Positions 44,193 to 54,742 of a stretch of 64,000 bases of DNA are shown here, in pieces; the first letter of the stretch is position 1, and every line of letters starts with the position of its first letter. A model generated the notes under the pieces. The model did not search any database. It was not told the DNA's origin and worked only from the letters and a program-made list of their open reading frames with translations. Source of the DNA: Mesorhizobium sp. WSM3859. GTDB lineage: Bacteria; Pseudomonadota; Alphaproteobacteria; Rhizobiales; Rhizobiaceae. The DNA lies in assembly GCF_002295065.1 (NCBI RefSeq), contig NZ_NSGG01000002.1, positions 186,001 through 250,000 of the forward strand, read 5' to 3'. A program made the position numbers and the translations under genes.

Positions 44193-45275
44193 ATGGGCTG
44201 GACGCTGGGCCGCTATTTCTTCTTCCGCTACGTCTCGATCACCTTCTGGTTCTTCCTGGGCCTGCTGGCGCTGGTGTTCCTGATCGATTTCACCGAACTT
44301 TCCGGCCGCACGACCGGGCTGCCGGGCTTCACCTATGGCACGGCCTTCGCCATTTCGGCGCTCAGGATGCCGATGATCATGCTGCAGACGGTGCCGTTCG
44401 TCGGGCTGTTCTCGGCAATGGCGACGCTTGTGTCGCTCAACCGCCGCTACGAGCTGGTGATCGCGCGCTCGGCCGGCGTTTCGGCCTGGCAGTTCCTGTT
44501 TCCGTGCTGCGTCGGCGCGCTGATGTTCGGCGTGCTGTCGGTGGCCGTGATGAACCCCATCGCCGCGCATGGCTTTTCCTGGTCCGAGCAGATGGAGAAC
44601 GACCTCAGGGCCGGCAAATCGAATGCGGTCACCACCAACGTCACGCCTTGGCTCAGGCAGAAAACCGAATCAGGCGACACCATCATCGGCGCCCGCGCCA
44701 TCCTCAATCAGGGCATGGAGATGGCGGACGCGGTGTTTTTCATCCTCGACCCGCAGGGCAACATCGCCGAGCGCAAGGACGCGGCCAGGGCCATCCTGCG
44801 CGACGGTTACTGGGAATTGCAGGACGTCAAGGTCTTCAAGGCGGGCAACATCCAGACGCTGGCGACCGACAAGGTGCCGACCAACCTCAAGCCGGAATTC
44901 GTTCAGGAACGCCTGGCGCGCCCGGAAACCATCCCTTTCTACGAGCTGCCGCGCAAGATCGAGGTTGCCCGTTCCTTCGGGCTCAAGGCCAACGCCTTCG
45001 CCATGCAATTTGATTCGCTGGTGGCGCTGCCGTTCCTTCTCGTCGCCATGACGCTGATTGCTGCAACAGTTTCAATGCGATTTGCGCGAATGGGGCAGTC
45101 GGCAACGATGATTCTGGGTGGCGTCTTGGCCGGCTTTCTGCTTTATGTCGTTTCGGTACTGGTCAAGGCATTCGGTGTAGCCGGATTCGTGCCTACGGTG
45201 GTGGCTGCATGGGTTCCGGTTGTCGTGGCTATGTTCTTTGGGGTGACCTTTCTGCTATACAAGGAAGACGGCTAG
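44193..45275 (+). CDS. lptG: LPS export permease LptG
   Basis: 360 residues from the ATG at 44193 (MGWTLGRYFFFRYVS). It has the same layout as LptF: an N-terminal trio of helices, a periplasmic domain with NVTPWLRQKTESGDTIIGARAI, and C-terminal helices (LPFLLVAMTLIAATVSMRF). SNRRYELVIARSAGVS-like coupling-helix sequence (LNRRYELVIARSAG) contacts LptB. The stop overlaps a GTG that could start lptD, but the better start is 15 bases on. Confidence 0.94.
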   Translation: MGWTLGRYFFFRYVSITFWFFLGLLALVFLIDFTELSGRTTGLPGFTYGTAFAISALRMPMIMLQTVPFVGLFSAMATLVSLNRRYELVIARSAGVSAWQFLFPCCVGALMFGVLSVAVMNPIAAHGFSWSEQMENDLRAGKSNAVTTNVTPWLRQKTESGDTIIGARAILNQGMEMADAVFFILDPQGNIAERKDAARAILRDGYWELQDVKVFKAGNIQTLATDKVPTNLKPEFVQERLARPETIPFYELPRKIEVARSFGLKANAFAMQFDSLVALPFLLVAMTLIAATVSMRFARMGQSATMILGGVLAGFLLYVVSVLVKAFGVAGFVPTVVAAWVPVVVAMFFGVTFLLYKEDG

Positions 45276-45289
45276 TGAGGGAGGCTGGA

Positions 45290-47689
45290 TTGCGCAGCCA
45301 TAGGCAGGCCGGTTTGGCACGCCTCTATGGGGCGACAGCCTTGGCATGTCTGTTCGCTTTCGCGGTGCCGACGGCACCTGCGCTGGCGCAGACTATCGCT
45401 GCCAAGCCCGTCCCGTCCGACACGCAGATGCTGCTAGCCGCCGATACGCTTGTCTATGACAACGACAAGCATACGGTGACGGCCGTCGGCGGCGTGCAGA
45501 TCGACTATGGCGGCAACAAGCTGGTCGCCCAGCGCGTGGTGTACAACCGCGACACCAAGCGCCTCGTCGCCAGCGGCGCCGTCGAGATCATCAACAGCGA
45601 CGGCACCAAGATCAATTCCGACCATATCGACATTACCGACGACTTCGCCGACGGGTTCACCAACGCGTTGCGCGTCGAGACGATCGACAAGGCCTATTTC
45701 GCCGCCGAGAGCGCCGAGCGCATGGGCGGCGTGCTGACCACCTTCCACAATGGCGTCTACACCGCCTGCGAGCCTTGCGAGGACCAGCCGGACAAAGCGC
45801 CGACCTGGCGCGTCAAGGCGCGCAAGATCATCTGGAACGGCGAGAAGAAGACGGTCCGCTTCGAAAATTCGAATTTCGAATTCTTCGGCTTCCCGCTTGC
45901 CTATCTACCCGCCTTCGAGATCGCCGACCCGACCGTGAAGCACAAGAGCGGCTTCCTGATCCCCGGCATCGTCTACAACGACCATCTCGGCGTCGGCGTC
46001 AAAGTCCCCTATTATCTCGCCCTGTCCCCGACCTATGATCTCACCGTCACCGGCAGCGGCTTTACCAAGCAGGGTTTCCTCGGCGAGGCCGAGTGGCGCC
46101 AGCGCTTCAACAACGGCGAATACACGCTGAAGATCGCGGGCATCAACCAGCAGGACCCGAACGCGTTTATCGGCACGGGCAACCGCTATGTCGTCGATTC
46201 GGGCGAACCGGGCGATCCGAACAAATTCCGCGGCATGATGGGCACCAAGGGCCAATTCGCCATCAACGAGCGCTGGGATTTCGGCTGGGACGTGCTGCTG
46301 CAGACCGACAAGGACTTCTCGCGCACCTACAACATCGACGGTTTCAACGATCTCGCCCACCAGTCGTCGATCTATCTGACCGGCTTGAGCGACCGCAATT
46401 ATTTCGACGTCCGCGCCATGCGCTTCGAGGTGCAGGAAGAAACGCTCTCCAGCGATCCGACGGCCCGCGCGGCCAAGCAGCCCTGGGTGCTGCCGTCGCT
46501 CGACTATGCCTATATCCCCGACACGCCGTTGGCCGGCGGCCAGCTGTCGCTCAACGTCAACGCACGCGTGATCAGCCGCAACCGGCTGGATGCGGTGCTG
46601 GCTGATCCGCTCGTCAGCACGTCCGTCAACAACGTGCGCGGCATCGAAGGCGAATCGAGCCGGCTCACCGCCGAGGCCGAATGGAAGCGCACCTTCACCA
46701 CCGACGGCGGCCTGCAGCTGACGCCGTTGCTCGCCTTCCGCGGCGACGCCGGCTATGTCAACGCCAATCAGGCTTCGCTCGATGCGGTCAACCAGATGGG
46801 CGCGAATCTCGGCGAGGACGTCGACATGCGTTCCTCGCTTGCCCGCTATATGGCGACCCTCGGCCTCGAGGCGCGGTGGCCGCTGCTGTTCTCGATGACC
46901 AGTTCCAGCCATATCCTGGAACCGACTGCGCAAGTCTTCGTGCGTCCGAACGAACAATATGTCGGCGGCCTGGCCGTCCCCAATGAAGACGCGCAGAGCT
47001 TCGTCTTCGACGCCACCACGCTGTTCGAGCGCGACAAATTCTCGGGCTATGACCGCATAGAAGGCGGCACGCGCGCCAATGTCGGCTTCCGGTATTCAGG
47101 CGCCTATGACAATGGCTGGGGGACGAACGCCATCTTCGGCCAGTCCTACCAGCTCGCGGGCGAGAACTCCTTCGCCGCGCCCGATCTCGTCAATGCCGGG
47201 GCCGAGTCCGGCCTGGACCAGCGGACCTCGGATTATGTCGGCCTTGTCGGCTTCAACAGCCCGAGCGGTTTCTCCGGTTCGGTGAGCGGGCGTTTCGACG
47301 AGCAGACACTCGAGGTCCGGCGCGCCGAAGTGAAGGCTGCCTATTCCAGCCTGCCGATATCGCTCAGCGCCAAATATGCCTTCATCGAGGCGCAGCCGCT
47401 CTATGGCTTCACCACCGACCGCCATGAAGTCACGCTCGGCGCCTCGACGCATCTGGCGCAGAACTGGCGGCTGTTCGGCACCGGCACCTACGACATCCAG
47501 AGCAACGTGCTGGTCAAGGACGGAGTCGGTTTCGCCTACAACGATTCCTGCTTCACCTACATCATGACCTATTCGCAGACACGCGACACCATCACCAGGG
47601 AAGTGTCGCAGAATATCGGCTTCAACCTGTCGTTCCGCACGCTGGGCGATTTCGGGTCGTCGACAAGCGCTGTCGATACCATCCAGTAA
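45290..47689 (+). CDS. lptD: LPS-assembly outer membrane protein LptD
   Basis: 799 residues from a TTG at 45290, with AGGGAGG five bases upstream. The following signal peptide (ALACLFAFAVPTAPALA) supports this start. An N-terminal OstA/LptA-like jellyroll (about 50-200: LAADTLVYDNDKHTVTAVG) is followed by a large beta-barrel. Two cysteines lie close together in TACEPCEDQ and one near the C-terminus (NDSCFTY), unlike the two pairs of E. coli LptD, so disulfide formation must differ. It inserts LPS in the outer leaflet with LptE. Confidence 0.93.
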   Translation: MRSHRQAGLARLYGATALACLFAFAVPTAPALAQTIAAKPVPSDTQMLLAADTLVYDNDKHTVTAVGGVQIDYGGNKLVAQRVVYNRDTKRLVASGAVEIINSDGTKINSDHIDITDDFADGFTNALRVETIDKAYFAAESAERMGGVLTTFHNGVYTACEPCEDQPDKAPTWRVKARKIIWNGEKKTVRFENSNFEFFGFPLAYLPAFEIADPTVKHKSGFLIPGIVYNDHLGVGVKVPYYLALSPTYDLTVTGSGFTKQGFLGEAEWRQRFNNGEYTLKIAGINQQDPNAFIGTGNRYVVDSGEPGDPNKFRGMMGTKGQFAINERWDFGWDVLLQTDKDFSRTYNIDGFNDLAHQSSIYLTGLSDRNYFDVRAMRFEVQEETLSSDPTARAAKQPWVLPSLDYAYIPDTPLAGGQLSLNVNARVISRNRLDAVLADPLVSTSVNNVRGIEGESSRLTAEAEWKRTFTTDGGLQLTPLLAFRGDAGYVNANQASLDAVNQMGANLGEDVDMRSSLARYMATLGLEARWPLLFSMTSSSHILEPTAQVFVRPNEQYVGGLAVPNEDAQSFVFDATTLFERDKFSGYDRIEGGTRANVGFRYSGAYDNGWGTNAIFGQSYQLAGENSFAAPDLVNAGAESGLDQRTSDYVGLVGFNSPSGFSGSVSGRFDEQTLEVRRAEVKAAYSSLPISLSAKYAFIEAQPLYGFTTDRHEVTLGASTHLAQNWRLFGTGTYDIQSNVLVKDGVGFAYNDSCFTYIMTYSQTRDTITREVSQNIGFNLSFRTLGDFGSSTSAVDTIQ

Positions 47690-47907
47690 CCGAAGCCGGC
47701 GCGCGGCCTGCGAGCCGGGCGCCGATGGTGCTTCGGTGTTGATTTGAAGCGTGAACCCCCGAAAATGCGATGATTCTCGGGGCCATGCGCTGGCGACATC
47801 GTTTCGCCGCATAGGAGAGGCATGGGGTCGGCTGTATCGCGCAGGCGTTCGGAGGACGCGCGGCGCTGTCGCGCCGACAAATTGGGGCGGGGAAATTGGA
47901 AGGTAAG

Positions 47908-48831
47908 ATGAGGAAATACCTGTTTTCGGCAGGATTGGCGCTTCTGGTGGCGGCGACCTCGATTTCGGTCACGGCTGTTGTACAGCCAGCTTTCGCCGCC
48001 GAGATCAAATATGTCGTCAACGGCATACCGATCACCACCGGCGACATCGCGCACCGCGCCGCCTTCTTCAAGCTCCAGCACAAGAAAGGCGATGCCGGGC
48101 AGGAGATGATCGACCAGACGCTGCGGCTGGCCGAGGCCAAGCGGCTCGGCATCCGCATCACCGATGAGCAGGTCGACGCCGCCTACCAGCGCTTCGCCTC
48201 AAGCAACAAGATGCCGCTGGCCAAGCTCGACGCGATCATGAGCCAGTCGGGCGTCACCAAGGAACACTTCAAGGAATTCATCCGCGCCCAGATGGCCTGG
48301 AACCAGGCGCTCAGCGCGCGCTACCGCTCCGGCGAGGGCGGCTCGGTGACCGAGCAGGACGCCGTGCGGCGCATGCTCGACAAGGGCGGCAGCAAGCCGA
48401 CGGCGACGGAGTACATGCTCCAGCAGGTGATCTTCGTGGTGCCGGCATCGGAGCGTGCCGCCACGCTCGCCAAGCGCAAGCGCGAGGCCGACGCCATGCG
48501 TGCCCGCTTCAGCGGCTGCAACACCACGCGCGAATTCGCCAAGGGTCTGATCGACGTCACCGTGCGCGATCTCGGCCGGGTGCTGGCGCCGCAATTGCCG
48601 ACCGACTGGGCCGAGCAGATCAAGGCCACCAAGGTCGGCGGCGCGACACCGACCCGCGAGACCGAACGCGGCGTGGAATTCATCGGCATCTGCTCCTCGC
48701 GCGAGGTTTCCGACGACAAGGCCGCGCAGATGGTGTTCCAGGCCGAGGGCGGCAACGACAAGGACGCCGACGAGCTCAGCAAGAAATATGTCGCCGAGTT
48801 GCGCCAAAAGGCCAAGATCGTCGAACGCTAG
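47908..48831 (+). CDS. surA: SurA-like periplasmic chaperone
   Basis: 307 residues from the ATG at 47908, with GGAAGG upstream. The signal peptide ends PAFA-AEI. A SurA N-terminal chaperone domain follows ([22 protein letters not shown], about 35-56, and [19 protein letters not shown]), then a degenerate parvulin-like region ([12 protein letters not shown]...) that lacks most catalytic residues. It would help outer membrane proteins such as LptD fold. Its position between lptD and pdxA is the conserved one. The spacer 47690-47907 is empty. Confidence 0.85.
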   Translation: MRKYLFSAGLALLVAATSISVTAVVQPAFAAEIKYVVNGIPITTGDIAHRAAFFKLQHKKGDAGQEMIDQTLRLAEAKRLGIRITDEQVDAAYQRFASSNKMPLAKLDAIMSQSGVTKEHFKEFIRAQMAWNQALSARYRSGEGGSVTEQDAVRRMLDKGGSKPTATEYMLQQVIFVVPASERAATLAKRKREADAMRARFSGCNTTREFAKGLIDVTVRDLGRVLAPQLPTDWAEQIKATKVGGATPTRETERGVEFIGICSSREVSDDKAAQMVFQAEGGNDKDADELSKKYVAELRQKAKIVER

Positions 48832-48884
48832 AGCCGGAGACAAGGCCGGACCGACCTGAATCCGTCTCCCAGATCCGAGAAATG

Positions 48885-48933
48885 GAGCATGATGTCGTCC
48901 GAAAACCGCAGCACACTTTTCGGCGTCATGCTC
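48885..48933. repeat. GAGCATGATG-type palindromic repeat
   Basis: GAGCATGA (48885-48892) and TCATGCTC (48926-48933) form eight-base arms around a conserved TGTCGTCCGAAAACCGC interior shared with 16480-16530. It is inserted between surA and pdxA. Confidence 0.78.
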
Positions 48934-48971
48934 TGAGCGACAAGCATGCGATACCGCAGTCAGCCCACCCA

Positions 48972-50006
48972 ATGAGCGCGCGCAAGACCGATGCGCCGCT
49001 GGCGCTCAGTGTCGGCGACCCTTCGGGTGTCGGACCCGAGATCGCCATCGCCGCCTGGCAGGCGGGCGACAGCGCCGGGGTGCCACCCTTCTATCTCATC
49101 GCCGACCCCGCCCTGATCGAAGCCCGCGCCCGCCTTGTCGGCGCAAATGTGACGGTTGCCGAGACGTTGCCCGGACAGGCCGCGCATCATTTCGCCCGCG
49201 TGCTCCCCGTCGTGCCGCTTCATGCGCGCCATGTCGACAGCCCCGGAGAGCCGGATCCGGCCAATGCCGCCGGCACCATCGAAGCCATCGATCGTGCCGT
49301 CGCCGACTGTCTCGCCGGCAGCGCCGCCGCGGTGGTCACCTGTCCGATCGCCAAGAAGCCGCTTTACGATGCGGGATTCGGCTTTCCCGGCCACACTGAA
49401 TATCTGGCGCATCTGGCTTCGCGCCACACCGGCAAGGAGGTCACGCCGGTGATGCTGCTGGCCGGACCCGATCTGCGCACCGTTCCGGTGACCATCCATA
49501 TCCCCCTGGCCGAAGTGCCGAAAGTGCTCACCACGGAGCTGATCGTCGCCGTCGCGCGCATCACCGCCGCCGATCTCAAGAGCCGCTTCGGCATCGCGCG
49601 GCCGAGGCTTGCCATCGCCGGGCTCAACCCGCATGCCGGCGAAGGCGGCGCCATGGGCCAGGAGGATGCGGCAATCGTCGCCCCGGCTGTCGAGATGCTA
49701 AAGGCGGAAGGCATCGACGCAGTCGGACCGCTGCCGGCCGACACGATGTTTCATCCACGCGCGCGCGCCTTCTATGACGCGGCGCTGTGCATGTATCACG
49801 ACCAGGCGCTAATCCCGGCCAAGACCTTGGCCTTCGACGAGGCGGTCAATGTGACGCTGGGCCTGCCCTTCATCCGCACCTCGCCGGACCACGGCACCGC
49901 CTTCGATATCGCCGGCAGGGGCATTGCCCGCGCCGACAGCCTGATCGCGGCGCTCAGGCTGGCACGCCGGCTGGCCGACAGCGGCCGGCAGGCCGCAGCC
50001 GCGTGA
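48972..50006 (+). CDS. pdxA: 4-hydroxythreonine-4-phosphate dehydrogenase
   Basis: 344 residues from the ATG at 48972. PdxA oxidises 4-phosphohydroxy-L-threonine in pyridoxal phosphate synthesis. Metal-binding histidines lie in [23 protein letters not shown] and [25 protein letters not shown] is the start motif. Eight bases separate it from rsmA. Confidence 0.95.
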   Translation: MSARKTDAPLALSVGDPSGVGPEIAIAAWQAGDSAGVPPFYLIADPALIEARARLVGANVTVAETLPGQAAHHFARVLPVVPLHARHVDSPGEPDPANAAGTIEAIDRAVADCLAGSAAAVVTCPIAKKPLYDAGFGFPGHTEYLAHLASRHTGKEVTPVMLLAGPDLRTVPVTIHIPLAEVPKVLTTELIVAVARITAADLKSRFGIARPRLAIAGLNPHAGEGGAMGQEDAAIVAPAVEMLKAEGIDAVGPLPADTMFHPRARAFYDAALCMYHDQALIPAKTLAFDEAVNVTLGLPFIRTSPDHGTAFDIAGRGIARADSLIAALRLARRLADSGRQAAAA

Positions 50007-50013
50007 GGACCCG

Positions 50014-50859
50014 TTGAACGGGCGAACCACGATCGACGGGTTGCCGCCGTTGCGTGCGGTGATCGAGCGCCACGGCCTGCAGGCCAAGAAGACGCTCGGG
50101 CAGAATTTCCTGCTCGACCTCAACCTGACAGGCAAGATCGCCCGCGCCGCCGGCGATCTCGGCGAGGCCACCGTGATCGAGGTCGGCCCAGGCCCGGGCG
50201 GGCTGACGCGGGCGCTGCTGTTCAACGGCGCGCGACGCGTGATCGCCATCGAGCGCGACGAGCGCTGCCTCGAAGCGCTGGCCGAGGTTTCCAGCCACTA
50301 TCCCGGTCGCCTGGAGGTCATTCCCGGCGATGCGCTGAAAACGGATTTTGCCGCGCTTGCCGGCACGGCGAATGGCGGGCCGGTGAAGATCGCGGCCAAC
50401 CTGCCCTACAATATCGGCACCGAGCTTCTAATCCGCTGGCTGACAGTGGCCGAGTGGCCGCCGTTCTACCAGTCGATGACGCTGATGTTCCAGCGCGAGG
50501 TGGCGGAGCGCATCACGGCGGGTCCGGGCAGCGACGCCTATGGCCGGCTCGGCGTGCTGGCCGGCTGGCGCACCGAGGCGAAAATCGCCTTCGACGTGCC
50601 GCCGCAGGCTTTCACACCGCCGCCCAAGGTCACCTCCTCCGTCGTGCATCTGGTGCCGCGCTCGTCGCCCCTGCCCGTCGACGGCAAAAAGCTCGGCCGC
50701 GTCACCGAGGCGGCCTTCGGCCAGCGCCGCAAGATGCTCAGGCAAAGCGTGAAAAGCCTGGGCGGCGAGGCGCTCCTCACCCGCGCCGGCATCGACCCGA
50801 CGCGGCGGGCGGAAACGCTCAGCGTGGAAGAGTTTGTACGGCTGACCATCGCGGTGTAG
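50014..50859 (+). CDS. rsmA: 16S rRNA (adenine(1518/1519)-N6)-dimethyltransferase
   Basis: 281 residues from a TTG at 50014, with GAGGA upstream. RsmA (KsgA) dimethylates two adenines near the 3' end of 16S rRNA. SAM site [16 protein letters not shown] (about 49-64), catalytic [11 protein letters not shown] (about 129-139). The upstream [11 protein letters not shown] is diagnostic. Last gene of the lptF-to-rsmA run. Confidence 0.95.
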   Translation: MNGRTTIDGLPPLRAVIERHGLQAKKTLGQNFLLDLNLTGKIARAAGDLGEATVIEVGPGPGGLTRALLFNGARRVIAIERDERCLEALAEVSSHYPGRLEVIPGDALKTDFAALAGTANGGPVKIAANLPYNIGTELLIRWLTVAEWPPFYQSMTLMFQREVAERITAGPGSDAYGRLGVLAGWRTEAKIAFDVPPQAFTPPPKVTSSVVHLVPRSSPLPVDGKKLGRVTEAAFGQRRKMLRQSVKSLGGEALLTRAGIDPTRRAETLSVEEFVRLTIAV

Positions 50860-50951
50860 CCGTTAGCGCGCAAGCGGGAGGAAAGGCTGGGAGGCCCTCG
50901 CGCCCGCGCTTCAGCTTCTGCATCAAGCCCACTGATCCGATATAGCAGCTG

Positions 50952-50970
50952 GCATTTGTCATTCAAATGC
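50952..50970. promoter_or_regulatory. Candidate operator of the toxin-antitoxin pair
   Basis: GCATTTG-TCATT-CAAATGC is a perfect seven-base-arm palindrome ending 28 bases before the antitoxin start. It is the size and placement expected for RelB-family autorepression. Confidence 0.6.
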
Positions 50971-50998
50971 ATTACATTGACGACCAAGGAGATTGCCA

Positions 50999-51307
50999 AT
51001 GCCAGCGAATGCACTCGTTCAGACGCGGATCGATTCCGATATCCGGGATCGGGCTTCGGCGGTGCTCGAAAGTATGGGACTTACGGTTTCAGATGCTGTC
51101 CGGATACTTCTTACCCGAACCGCCAACGAGGGTGTGCTGCCCATCGATCTGCTCGCAAACAGCGAGGCGTACGATGCGTGGTTTCGTACCAAAGTGCGCG
51201 AGGCGCTGGACGACACCAGACCCGACATCCCTGACGAACAAGTCGAGGCGCATTTCTCTGAACGACGCGCTGCAGCGCGTCGCAAGCTCAATGAGCCTAA
51301 ATCTTGA
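50999..51307 (+). CDS. RelB/DinJ-family antitoxin
   Basis: 102 residues from the ATG at 50999, with AAGGAG seven bases upstream. A ribbon-helix-helix N-terminus (ALVQTRIDSDIRDRASAVLESMGLTVSDAVRILLTRTANEG, about 5-45) is typical of RelB/DinJ and binds the operator. The C-terminal half is charged and should wrap the toxin. Its stop overlaps the toxin's TTG start. Confidence 0.88.
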   Translation: MPANALVQTRIDSDIRDRASAVLESMGLTVSDAVRILLTRTANEGVLPIDLLANSEAYDAWFRTKVREALDDTRPDIPDEQVEAHFSERRAAARRKLNEPKS

Positions 51308-51597
51308 AGATCGTCTGGTCGGCATTCGCTCTTTCTGATCGCGACGGGATATTCACGCATATTGAGACTGACAACCCTGCCGCCGCGATCACGATCGATG
51401 AGCGGATTGTAACCGCGACAGGTCGTCTCCGTGACTTTCCCGAGAGCGGCAGGACCGGCAGGCTTGCAGGAACAAGGGAGCTTGTCATCGTCGGCACGCC
51501 ATATGTCGCGGTCTACCAGGTAGCCGAGGGCAGGATTCGAATCCTGCGTGTGCTTCACGGGGCGCAGAGTTGGCCGGACGATCCCACAGACAGTTGA
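51304..51597 (+). CDS. RelE/ParE-family toxin
   Basis: 97 residues from a TTG at 51304 overlapping the antitoxin stop (TTGA). RelE/ParE fold: KIVWSAFALSDRDGIFTHIETDNPAAAITIDERI, and the end IRILRVLHGAQSWPD with the H/R residues used by many members. Type II system; either mRNA cleavage or gyrase poisoning is possible from the sequence. It converges on gmk with 25 bases between stops. Confidence 0.87.
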   Translation: MKIVWSAFALSDRDGIFTHIETDNPAAAITIDERIVTATGRLRDFPESGRTGRLAGTRELVIVGTPYVAVYQVAEGRIRILRVLHGAQSWPDDPTDS

Positions 51598-51622
51598 CGC
51601 TATTCCGCTTGTCCGGCCTGCC

Positions 51623-52297
51623 TCACCCCGTCTTCTCGTCCAGCAATCCTGAAATGAAGTCGAACAGGCCAGGCCGCCTGTCGCGCCGAAGTCGCTCCGC
51701 CGCGACGATGGCGCGGACCTCGGCGAAGGCACGGTCGAGATCGTCGTTGACGATGACGAAGTCGTATTCCTTCCAATGCTCGATCTCGAGGCGAGCGTTC
51801 TTCAGCCGGGTCTCGATGACGGATTCCTGGTCCTCGGCGCGGCGCTTCAGGCGCGCCTTCAATTCCTTCATCGACGGCGGCAGGATGAAGATCGAGACGA
51901 TGTCGGCGCGCATCTTTTCCTTGAGCTGCTGGGCGCCTTGCCAGTCGATGTCGAACAGCATGTCGCGGCCTTCGGCCAGCGCGATTTCCGCCGGCTCGCG
52001 CGGCGTCGCATAGCAATTGCCGTGCACCTCCGCCCATTCGAGCAGCGCGTCGGAATCGCGCAGCCGCTCGAACTCGCGCATGGAGCGGAAATGATAGTGG
52101 ACGCCTTCGATCTCCGAACCGCGGCGCGGCCTTGTCGTGACGGAGACCGAAAGCTCAAGGCTTGGATCGCTCTCCAGAAGGTTGCGCGCGATCGTCGACT
52201 TGCCGGCGCCCGACGGCGACGACAGCACCAGCATCAGTCCGCGGCGGCGGATGCGGGACCCCAGATCCCTGGCGGCCGTCGGCTCCTTGGCAACCAT
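51623..52297 (-). CDS. gmk: Guanylate kinase
   Basis: 224 residues from the ATG at 52297 ([12 protein letters not shown]). P-loop [10 protein letters not shown] (about 26-35), GMP-binding [21 protein letters not shown] (about 50-70). It phosphorylates GMP to GDP. It is last in a minus-strand run from fabD, following yicC by five bases. Confidence 0.95.
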   Translation of the reverse strand: MVAKEPTAARDLGSRIRRRGLMLVLSSPSGAGKSTIARNLLESDPSLELSVSVTTRPRRGSEIEGVHYHFRSMREFERLRDSDALLEWAEVHGNCYATPREPAEIALAEGRDMLFDIDWQGAQQLKEKMRADIVSIFILPPSMKELKARLKRRAEDQESVIETRLKNARLEIEHWKEYDFVIVNDDLDRAFAEVRAIVAAERLRRDRRPGLFDFISGLLDEKTG

Positions 52298-52302
52298 TCC
52301 CG

Positions 52303-53193
52303 TCACTCCAGATTCTGGACCTGTTCGCGAAACTGGTCGACCACCGCCTTGAGCTCCAGACCGATCGCGGTGACTGCGGCGGCGTTCGACTTGGAGCACA
52401 AGGTATTCGATTCGCGATTGAATTCCTGCGCCAGAAAATCGAGCTTGCGACCAATGGCGCCGCCGCCCTTGAGCAGCGTCCGCGCCGAAGCGACATGCGT
52501 CGTCAGCCGGTCGATCTCCTCGCGGATGTCGGCCTTGGTGGCGAGGAAGGCTGCCTCCTGGTGCAGCCGGACGGCATCGAGATTGGCCGAGGCATCCATC
52601 AACAGGCGTACCTGCTCCGTGATGCGCTCGCGGATGGCCGCCGGCTCGCGCGACGGGTCGGCTTCGGCCTTCAACGTCAGCGCCTCGATCGCGTCGATAT
52701 GGCCGGAAAGCAGCGCGCCAAGTGCTGCGCCCTCGCCTTGCCGCGCCTGCTCCAGCCCGGCGAGCGCTGCCTCGAGCGCCGACAGGATCGCGGCATCAAG
52801 AGCCGCGCGCTCCTCCTCGGTCTCCATCGTCTCGGGAATGTCGAGCACGCCGCGAAGCGAGAGCAGCCCGTCGGCGGTGGCGGGCTCGGTGCCGAACTGC
52901 TCCTGCAAGCGCTTCGCCAGCCCCGCCAGGTCCTTGAGGAACGCCTCGTTGACCACCGGCTGGGCCTGCCTGGCCGCGGCGCGGCCGACAGTCAATGTCG
53001 CCTGGAAATTGCCGCGCGCGAAACGCTTCTGAACGGTCTGCCGGACGGCGGTCTCCAGCCGGTCGAAACCCTGCGGCAACCTCAGCCGAACCTCGGCGCT
53101 CTTGCCGTTCACCGATTTCACCTCCCAGGCGATCGACGTGCCATCGCTTTCGGCGGCGGATCGCGCGAAACCGGTCATGCTTTGCAGGTTCAT
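52303..53193 (-). CDS. YicC/YloC family endoribonuclease
   Basis: 296 residues from the ATG at 53193 ([12 protein letters not shown]). The start [14 protein letters not shown] and [21 protein letters not shown] are hallmark, as is the DUF1732 end [26 protein letters not shown] [21 protein letters not shown] (about 254-274). YicC is a stress-linked RNase in E. coli. It lies between mltG and gmk as in most Rhizobiales. Confidence 0.93.
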   Translation of the reverse strand: MNLQSMTGFARSAAESDGTSIAWEVKSVNGKSAEVRLRLPQGFDRLETAVRQTVQKRFARGNFQATLTVGRAAARQAQPVVNEAFLKDLAGLAKRLQEQFGTEPATADGLLSLRGVLDIPETMETEEERAALDAAILSALEAALAGLEQARQGEGAALGALLSGHIDAIEALTLKAEADPSREPAAIRERITEQVRLLMDASANLDAVRLHQEAAFLATKADIREEIDRLTTHVASARTLLKGGGAIGRKLDFLAQEFNRESNTLCSKSNAAAVTAIGLELKAVVDQFREQVQNLE

Positions 53194-53327
53194 TGTGCCT
53201 GTCATCCCCTGTCGCAGGCCAACGCACGCGGCCCGGCGCTACACGCCCCAAAAAATCGCCGGACGATCGGCCGGCGCTCCCTCAAAACATGAATATGGCG
53301 TCGCGTCAAAGGACGCGTGCGGCACGC

Positions 53328-54584
53328 TTATTGAGCCGCGTCGCCGCCCGCATCGCCGTTTTCGCCGCTGGCGCCATTGTCGCCGGCGTCGCCACTGTCG
53401 GTATTGCCGTCGGGAGCGGCCGGGGCCGTCGTCTGGCCGGAAGCCTTGGCGGCGTCATCCGCCTGCTTCTTCTGCAGCGCCCGATAGCGGGCGACATTCT
53501 GGTTGTGCTCTTCCAGCGTCGCGGCAAAGACGTGGCCGCCATTGCCGTCGGCGACGAAATAAAGATCGTCGGTCTTCGACGGATTGGCGACCGCTTCGAG
53601 CGCCGCGCGGCCCGGATTGGCGATCGGCGTCGGCGGCAGGCCCTTGATCAGATAGGTGTTGTAAGGCGTCTGCTTGTCGATGTCGGACTGATAGATCGGC
53701 CGGTCGGTGGGTTTGCCCTTGCCGCCGAACAGGCCGTAGATGATGGTTGGATCGGATTGCAGCCGCATGCCCTTGGCCAGCCGGTTGAGGAAGACAGCGG
53801 CAACGCGCGAGCGTTCGTCGCTCCTGCCCGTTTCCTTCTCCACGATCGAGGCCAGCGTGACGAAATCATCGATGTTGGCGATCGGCAGGTCGGGCGCGCG
53901 ATGCGACCAGACATCCTCGACCAGCTTCTTCTGATCGGCGACAAGCTTGTCGATCATCTGCTGGCGGGTGGCGCCGCGGGTGAAGCGCATCGTGTCGGTC
54001 GCGATGCTTCCCTCGGGCGGCAAGGTCGCCGGCATGTCGCCGGTGAGCGCTTCCTGATCGGCCACGCGCTGCAACGCCTGCTCGACCGTCAGCCCCTCGG
54101 GGATGGTGAGCGAGTACATCACCGACTTGCCGCTCTTGAAGAGCTCCATGATGTCGCGCATCGAGGCGCGCGGCTTGATGGCGTATTCACCGGCCTTCAG
54201 GGCCGATTCATTGCCGGTGGCGCGCACGCCGAGGCGGAAGATGCGGGCATCGCTGATCAGGCTGCGGCGTTCCAGCTGATCGGCGATCTCCTGCACACCG
54301 GTGTTCGGCTTGATCATGAAGGTGTCGCCATTGGCGGACGGACCGGGCTCGACAAATGCCTGCATGCCGAAATAAAGCGCGGCCCCCGAGGCGAGCACGA
54401 GAAGGATCGCCACGGACAGGAAGAAATTCAGGAACACCACGACCTGGCTGCGCGAGGCGCGCGAGCGCTTCGACGGCGGCGGCGTGCCTGCTTCCGGGCG
54501 CAATGCCTCGGCCGCCGTCTTGGGCACGATCGGGCCCTTCGTGCCTTGCCGTCCGAATTCCCCGTCGCTCGGATTAGTGTTCAT
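53328..54584 (-). CDS. mltG: Endolytic murein transglycosylase MltG
   Basis: 418 residues from the ATG at 54584 (MNTNPSDGEFG). A cytoplasmic tail is followed by one membrane helix (FLNFFLSVAILLVLASGAALYFG), a LysM-like segment and the YceG domain with catalytic Glu in ASIVEKETGR (about 255-264). IIYGLFGGKGKPTDRPIYQSDI and NTYLIKGLPPTPIANPG are also typical. It cleaves nascent glycan strands. An Asp/Gly/Asn-rich C-terminal tail of about 35 residues is unusual. Confidence 0.94.
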   Translation of the reverse strand: MNTNPSDGEFGRQGTKGPIVPKTAAEALRPEAGTPPPSKRSRASRSQVVVFLNFFLSVAILLVLASGAALYFGMQAFVEPGPSANGDTFMIKPNTGVQEIADQLERRSLISDARIFRLGVRATGNESALKAGEYAIKPRASMRDIMELFKSGKSVMYSLTIPEGLTVEQALQRVADQEALTGDMPATLPPEGSIATDTMRFTRGATRQQMIDKLVADQKKLVEDVWSHRAPDLPIANIDDFVTLASIVEKETGRSDERSRVAAVFLNRLAKGMRLQSDPTIIYGLFGGKGKPTDRPIYQSDIDKQTPYNTYLIKGLPPTPIANPGRAALEAVANPSKTDDLYFVADGNGGHVFAATLEEHNQNVARYRALQKKQADDAAKASGQTTAPAAPDGNTDSGDAGDNGASGENGDAGGDAAQ

Positions 54585-54742
54585 GACGCCCTGCCGTCTG
54601 ATCTTGCAACGAATCCCTCGCCGAAAAGCTAGGGGCGAATTTGGCAAAAATGACGGCAGTTGGCGGACTGCCGATTAGTCTGTCTCTGAGCAAACCGTGA
54701 GGGGAAGCCACGCACTCCGCGTGGGACTGCTCCGGTTGCTAC

